A stretch of 64,000 nucleotides of DNA from Emticicia sp. C21 (GTDB lineage Bacteria > Bacteroidota > Bacteroidia > Cytophagales > Spirosomataceae): positions 116,766-180,765 of the forward strand of contig NZ_QVMT01000013.1 in assembly GCF_003418935.1 (NCBI RefSeq), given 5' to 3'. The position numbers and the translations under genes are program-made. Shown in pieces: positions 60,595 through 64,000 of this stretch. A model generated the notes under the pieces. The model did no database searches. It was not told the DNA's origin and saw only the letters and a list, made by a program, of their open reading frames with translations. The stretch's first letter is position 1, and every line of letters begins with the position of its first letter.

Positions 60595-62016
60595 TTAAAA
60601 TAAATCTTTTAGAACTCTTTGTGCTGCATGGTAACCACACATACCGTGAACTCCCCCACCTGGTGGTGTTGAGGCAGAACAAATATAAAGCCCTTTGGTA
60701 GAAGTTCTATAAGGCGACCATCGCAAAGCGGGACGAGTAAATAGTTGTGTCCAATCTATTGCACCTCCGTTAATATCGCCTCCTATATAATTAGGGTTAT
60801 GTTCTTGCATTTGAGCCGGATTCATCACGTGTCTGGCTAATATACGCTCTCTGAATCCTGGGGCAAATCTTTCAATTTGTTTCTCAATAGCATTGGTCAT
60901 ATCTTTATTCGAATAGGCTGGAACATGGCAATAACCCCATAAGGTGTGCTTGCCTTCAGGTGCACGGGTCGAGTCAAAAAGACTTTGTTGCGCCAATAAA
61001 ACAAAAGGTTTATCCTGATGCTTACCTTTCCAGATTTCCTGTTCACCAAATTCAATCTCCTTAAAACTACCTCCTAGATGCACTGTTCCGGCCAAAAGGT
61101 TTTCTTTTGCTGTAAACGGAACGGGCTCTGCTAATGCCCAATCTACCTTAAATACACCCATTCCATACCTATATCTTTCTAATTGCCATTTATAGATAGA
61201 AGAAAATGTATGACCCGCAATTTCTAATAGCTGTTTGGGTGTTATATCAAATAATATAGCCTTTGCTGAGGGCAATTGTTCTAAAGATTTAACGTAAAAA
61301 TTAGTTTCTATTTTACCACCTATTGATTGGAAATAAGACGCTAGTGAATCTGCTATTTTTTGCGAGCCTCCCTTGGGTATAGGCCAATTGTAAGCATGCC
61401 CAGCCGCCATTAATACTAAGCCAATAGCCGAAGTAGTTAAACTACTTAATGGCAGCATAGAGTGAGCGGCCATGCCAGCCCATAATCCTTTAGCAGCTTC
61501 TGCAGAAAAACGTTTGACTAAAAGACTAGCTGGTAAAAGCGCATTCAATCCAAAAAGAGAATAGTCTATTATATTTTCAGGTATTTTTAATGGCGCTAAA
61601 ATATCAGTAGCTAATACAGGCAATTTTTTAGCCAGTGATCCTATCTGTTTTCTATAAATTTCACCATCCTCTCCCAATCTCTTCGCTGTTTCTTCTAAGG
61701 ACGGAGTTAATAGAGCAGTTGTTCCGTCATCAAAAGGATGCGCCGCAGCCACTGGCGGTTGTATATATTCAAGCCCGTGTTTATCTAGTGGCAAAGTTCT
61801 AAAGAATGGCGAGGCCAAAGCCAATGGATGTATAGCTGAGCAAATGTCATGTGTAAAGCCTGGTAAAGTTAATTCAGCTGATCTTAGGCCTCCACCTATA
61901 GTAGATTTTGCTTCCACTAATAATACTGATAATCCTTCTTGTTGTAATGCAATGGCAGAAGAAAGTCCATTTGGCCCTGAGCCTACAACTATTGCATCGA
62001 AATCTGTTTTAGCCAT
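60595..62016 (-). CDS. Phytoene desaturase/PYROXD2-like FAD oxidoreductase
   Basis: A 473-residue protein with the dinucleotide motif DAIVVGSGPNGLSSAIALQQEGLSVLLVEA and the desaturase-type IGGGLRSAELTLPGFTHDICSAIHP. A central substrate domain follows (YNWPIPKGGSQKIADSLASYF), then the C-terminal STPPGGGVHGMCGYHAAQRVL. This is the PYROXD2/CrtI-related branch, in which the substrate is usually unknown. Nothing around it suggests carotenoid synthesis. It lies 62 bp upstream of the YeiH gene and could be co-transcribed with it. Confidence 0.82.
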   Translation of the reverse strand: MAKTDFDAIVVGSGPNGLSSAIALQQEGLSVLLVEAKSTIGGGLRSAELTLPGFTHDICSAIHPLALASPFFRTLPLDKHGLEYIQPPVAAAHPFDDGTTALLTPSLEETAKRLGEDGEIYRKQIGSLAKKLPVLATDILAPLKIPENIIDYSLFGLNALLPASLLVKRFSAEAAKGLWAGMAAHSMLPLSSLTTSAIGLVLMAAGHAYNWPIPKGGSQKIADSLASYFQSIGGKIETNFYVKSLEQLPSAKAILFDITPKQLLEIAGHTFSSIYKWQLERYRYGMGVFKVDWALAEPVPFTAKENLLAGTVHLGGSFKEIEFGEQEIWKGKHQDKPFVLLAQQSLFDSTRAPEGKHTLWGYCHVPAYSNKDMTNAIEKQIERFAPGFRERILARHVMNPAQMQEHNPNYIGGDINGGAIDWTQLFTRPALRWSPYRTSTKGLYICSASTPPGGGVHGMCGYHAAQRVLKDLF

Positions 62017-62140
62017 TAGGTATGATATAAAATCTAATATATTCCCGACAAATTATTTTCTCTCTACAATCTGAACTACAGAATCTGTCAAATGGTTTAT
62101 CATACCTATATATTTCATTAAGATTATATCAATATTGGAT

Positions 62141-62575
62141 TTAGGCAAATACTAACTCTTTTTTATTGACAAAATCCATTAGTGTCGTATTCTCATATAC
62201 TTTCAGGTTAGCATCACGCACCTTCAGCATAATGGGTCGGATAGGGCAGGTTTCCTCATCACCACAGTCGTCGCATTTATCGTAATAATAAATAGAAACA
62301 CACAAAGTTGGAGAGATAGGACCATCTGTAATGCGCAATATACGGGCCAGTGTAATTTTAGTGGGTTCAACACTTAATGAGTATCCACCATTTTTTCCTT
62401 TATGGCTTGTCAATAGACCATTGTTTCTCAATTCGAGCAGAATAGTTTCCAGAAATTTTCTTGGTATATTCTCTTCGTTGGCAATGTCATTTACAGTTAG
62501 TGAATCTTTTTCACCATACTTTTCTGCCAAAACCTTTAAGGCCTTCAGTGCGTATTTAGCTTTTTTTGAAATCAT
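62141..62575 (-). CDS. Rrf2 family transcriptional regulator with a four-cysteine cluster
   Basis: A 144-residue winged-helix regulator. The front MISKKAKYALKALKVLAEKY, the recognition region DIANEENIPRKFLETILLELRNNGLL and the wing KGKNGGYSL are diagnostic of Rrf2. Cys92, Cys101, Cys104 and Cys110 lie in the cluster region (LCVSIYYYDKCDDCGDEETC), so an Fe-S cluster or thiol switch is likely. The spacing differs from the three-Cys IscR pattern. Relatives control Fe-S assembly, nitric oxide stress or cysteine synthesis (IscR, NsrR, CymR). Its own promoter carries a dyad shared with two nearby genes, which implies autoregulation. Confidence 0.92.
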   Translation of the reverse strand: MISKKAKYALKALKVLAEKYGEKDSLTVNDIANEENIPRKFLETILLELRNNGLLTSHKGKNGGYSLSVEPTKITLARILRITDGPISPTLCVSIYYYDKCDDCGDEETCPIRPIMLKVRDANLKVYENTTLMDFVNKKELVFA

Positions 62576-62646
62576 GGTGTTGTTAATGAAGTGTAATGAT
62601 TTGTAAAGTTTAGTTTAGTTATTTTTGGCTTTATTTGATACTCATG

Positions 62647-62692
62647 CAAACATACAAATATATTTCTATAAAATCTATCAATTTAGTAGATT
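62647..62692 (-). promoter_or_regulatory. rrf2 promoter with Rrf2-type operator
   Basis: -7 boxes TATATTTG (62655-62662) and TATGTTTG (62647-62654) on the minus strand. The dyad AATCTAT-N7-GTAGATT (62672-62692) begins 9 bp above the first box. Confidence 0.65.
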
Positions 62693-62750
62693 AATTTATT
62701 TTAACATAACCTCACTGTAAACAATAACATTTATCACACCTCTTAAAAAA

Positions 62751-62782
62751 TCTGACTTGGCTAATGATAAGCCAAGCCAGAT
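62751..62782. other. Hairpin in the rrf2/DUF1684 gap
   Basis: CTTGGCT/AGCCAAG stem extended by ATCTG/CAGAT with one mismatch. There is no strong T-run on either strand. With the terminator at 62820-62877 and the rrf2 promoter it accounts for most of the 311-bp gap 62576-62886. Confidence 0.5.
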
Positions 62783-62819
62783 TGCCTCATTAGTTTATTA
62801 AAACAACGAAGCCTATCAG

Positions 62820-62877
62820 AGTACAAAAAAACTACGTTGTGCGTTTTATATTCTTTGATCGTACTAAACGCACAACG
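62820..62877 (-). terminator. Terminator of the DUF1684 gene
   Basis: A perfect 12-bp stem CGTTGTGCGTTT/AAACGCACAACG (62835-62877), followed on the minus strand by TAG and a T7 run. Confidence 0.8.
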
Positions 62878-62886
62878 AGCATATCT

Positions 62887-63786
62887 TTAGTGATGACCAT
62901 AGTTCTTCTCTCCGACATTTACTGCAATTGGCAATGTATTTTGCATAGGCGGCAAAGGACAAGTGGCATACGGTGTAAAAGCGCAAGGGGGATTAGTTGC
63001 CTTATTAAAATCTAAGTATACCTCTCCGTTGTCATCAGGTTTGGTTGTATAAACAAACCGACCTGCACCATAAGTCTCTTTTTTGTTAGTTTTATCGGCA
63101 AAAATGATAAATAAGCTCTCTCCTTCTTTCAGCGCATCAAGACTATATTCTTTACCAGCAATAGTAAATACTAATTTGCCAGATGAATCCTGAAGATTGG
63201 TTTGGCCCAATACATCCAGAATTGAAATTTTCTTATTTTCTTCTTTCACCAACTTCGCCTTTATTTTCCATTTCTCATCAATCGGAAAAGTTTCTATACC
63301 TGTAAATTCTTTCAGAAAAGGACTTTCTAAATCTCTTAAGCGAATACCATATTTATCCCCTCTTTTAATGATAAACCAGCGTAAAGACTTATGCTTTAAT
63401 ATAGTTGGCTTCTCTAAAGGAAAGATTTTCAATTTAGTTACTGATTGTTCATTGTTAAAAATAGCTTTATCAGCAGTAGTCTCAATGAAAACTTCTCCTT
63501 TCTCTAAAATCAATGTACCTAAGAAATCATCGCTCTTACCTTTTGGGAAAACAATCTTATTTGAACTACCCGTACCAAAAGTATTTTTACCTTCTTCCAA
63601 CCAAAAGAGTCCGGCAAGATTCAGCCAACCGTTTTCTTTTTTCAGATTCTCAATTCGTTTATTATGCCATGCCTTTATTTCATCCTCATAAGGTCTAGTG
63701 TCTGAAATTTTATTAAATCCAGATGATAGTAATTCCACAATCAGAGATATACTGAATAGTATCCATATAGATTTACTTCCTTTCAT
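62887..63786 (-). CDS. DUF1684 family exported protein
   Basis: A 299-residue protein with an N-terminal membrane or signal segment (WILFSISLIVELLSS). The body matches DUF1684: IKAWHNKRIENLKKENGWLNLAGLFWLEEGKNTFG, RGDKYGIRLRDLESPFLKEFTGIETFPID, and the C-terminal GRFVYTTKPDDNGEVYLDFNKATNPPCAFTPYATCPLPP. The family is widespread and well conserved, with no accepted function. It is probably monocistronic. Confidence 0.85.
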   Translation of the reverse strand: MKGSKSIWILFSISLIVELLSSGFNKISDTRPYEDEIKAWHNKRIENLKKENGWLNLAGLFWLEEGKNTFGTGSSNKIVFPKGKSDDFLGTLILEKGEVFIETTADKAIFNNEQSVTKLKIFPLEKPTILKHKSLRWFIIKRGDKYGIRLRDLESPFLKEFTGIETFPIDEKWKIKAKLVKEENKKISILDVLGQTNLQDSSGKLVFTIAGKEYSLDALKEGESLFIIFADKTNKKETYGAGRFVYTTKPDDNGEVYLDFNKATNPPCAFTPYATCPLPPMQNTLPIAVNVGEKNYGHH

Positions 63787-63838
63787 AACTATAAACTTTA
63801 GTTAAGTCTTGGTCCTGTTTGTTACTTTATTTTTGGTA

Positions 63839-63870
63839 ATTCCACCCATAAGTCTTAGTATGGGTGGAAT
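63839..63870. other. Perfect 12-bp hairpin upstream of DUF1684
   Basis: ATTCCACCCATA/TATGGGTGGAAT with an 8-nt loop, 53 bp above the DUF1684 ATG. On the minus strand AT-rich sequence follows, so it may end the leftward gene that enters from beyond the window edge. Confidence 0.5.
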
Positions 63871-63957
63871 CCAAATTAGGTAATGTACTGAAATGTATGA
63901 TGAGTTTTGAGAAGAGAAGCAATGAGGCGTAACTTTGGTAAATGTGTCTAGTAAATA

Positions 63958-64000
63958 TCAAACGGGGCCGCCCGGCGGTAAACTGCCCTCATTGCCATTC
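63958..64000 (-). CDS. Possible 3' end of a leftward gene cut by the window edge
   Basis: The last 43 bases read on the minus strand as NGNEGSLPPGGPV and a TGA at 63958-63960, a Gly/Pro-rich tail like those at the end of some Bacteroidota proteins. The segment 63964-63977 is far richer in G and C than its surroundings. Too short to identify. Confidence 0.3.
   Translation of the reverse strand, partial: NGNEGSLPPGGPV

Noticed and set aside
62031..62050. Rrf2-type operator upstream of the phytoene-desaturase-like gene
   Set aside because: Only one half-site (AATCTA) is present, with no matching second half at the right distance.

Overview
The window is AT-rich chromosomal DNA from a Bacteroidota member, most likely a Cytophagales-type bacterium (inference, no 16S here). 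The grounds are a SusC/SusD pair, a Reg_prop/Y_Y_Y/LuxR one-protein sensor-regulator, TonB receptors with a carboxypeptidase-regulatory N-domain, ELWxxDGT, delta-60 and '3-coathanger' surface proteins, DUF6660, and Bacteroidota-type -7 boxes (TAnnTTTG) in place of E. coli-like promoters. There are no tRNA or rRNA genes, IS elements, CRISPR arrays or phage modules. Nearly everything is ordinary chromosomal coding sequence with many clear hairpin terminators.

Layout. 1-3.1 kb: a GH9 glucanase, a DUF4406-type nucleotide-fold protein and a secreted bicupin. 3.1-13.6 kb: a polysaccharide utilisation locus (SusC, SusD, LamG lipoprotein, GH144-type glucanase lipoprotein), probably for a beta-1,2-glucan, read leftward and facing away from its likely regulator. 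Their shared 340-bp gap holds phased CACATCAT repeats. 13.6-17.5 kb: hisG, a frameshifted small gene, hisD and an amidohydrolase in one leftward unit. 17.5-20 kb: an unlisted 39-aa membrane peptide with its own promoter and terminator, an S15-type hydrolase, and a structured 220-bp gap that may make a small RNA. 20.6-25.5 kb: a metal cluster (DUF6660, TonB receptor, His-rich P1B-2 ATPase).

25.6-40.2 kb: an oxidoreductase, a 1102-aa secreted protein with an internal duplication, a PQQ dehydrogenase with an inserted cytochrome c domain, and three large repetitive surface proteins. 40.4-47.7 kb: pabB-pabC-monooxygenase with overlapping genes, facing a pair of secreted amidohydrolases of which one domain and one whole protein have lost the metal ligands. 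47.7-48.2 kb: a tandem 80-bp hairpin repeat. 48.2-53.5 kb: DUF486, prephenate dehydrogenase, a WcaF-like acetyltransferase, an MraY/WecA-type transferase and guaA. 53.6-63.8 kb: leftward genes for an M1 peptidase, aldo/keto reductase, RBBP9-type hydrolase, cysteine-less peroxiredoxin-like protein, TlpA-type thioredoxin, YeiH transporter, phytoene-desaturase-like enzyme, an Rrf2 regulator and DUF1684.

The strongest new signal is a 21-bp dyad (AATCTAT-N7-RTAGATT) upstream of the rrf2 gene, the tlpA-type gene and the peroxiredoxin-like gene. In the first two it sits at the same distance from a TATATTTG -7 box. This points to a small thiol or sulfur regulon controlled by the local Rrf2 protein. 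Other signals worth checking are the 39-aa peptide unit, the structured region at 19.77-19.99 kb, the frameshifted his-operon gene, and the phased repeats in the PUL control region.
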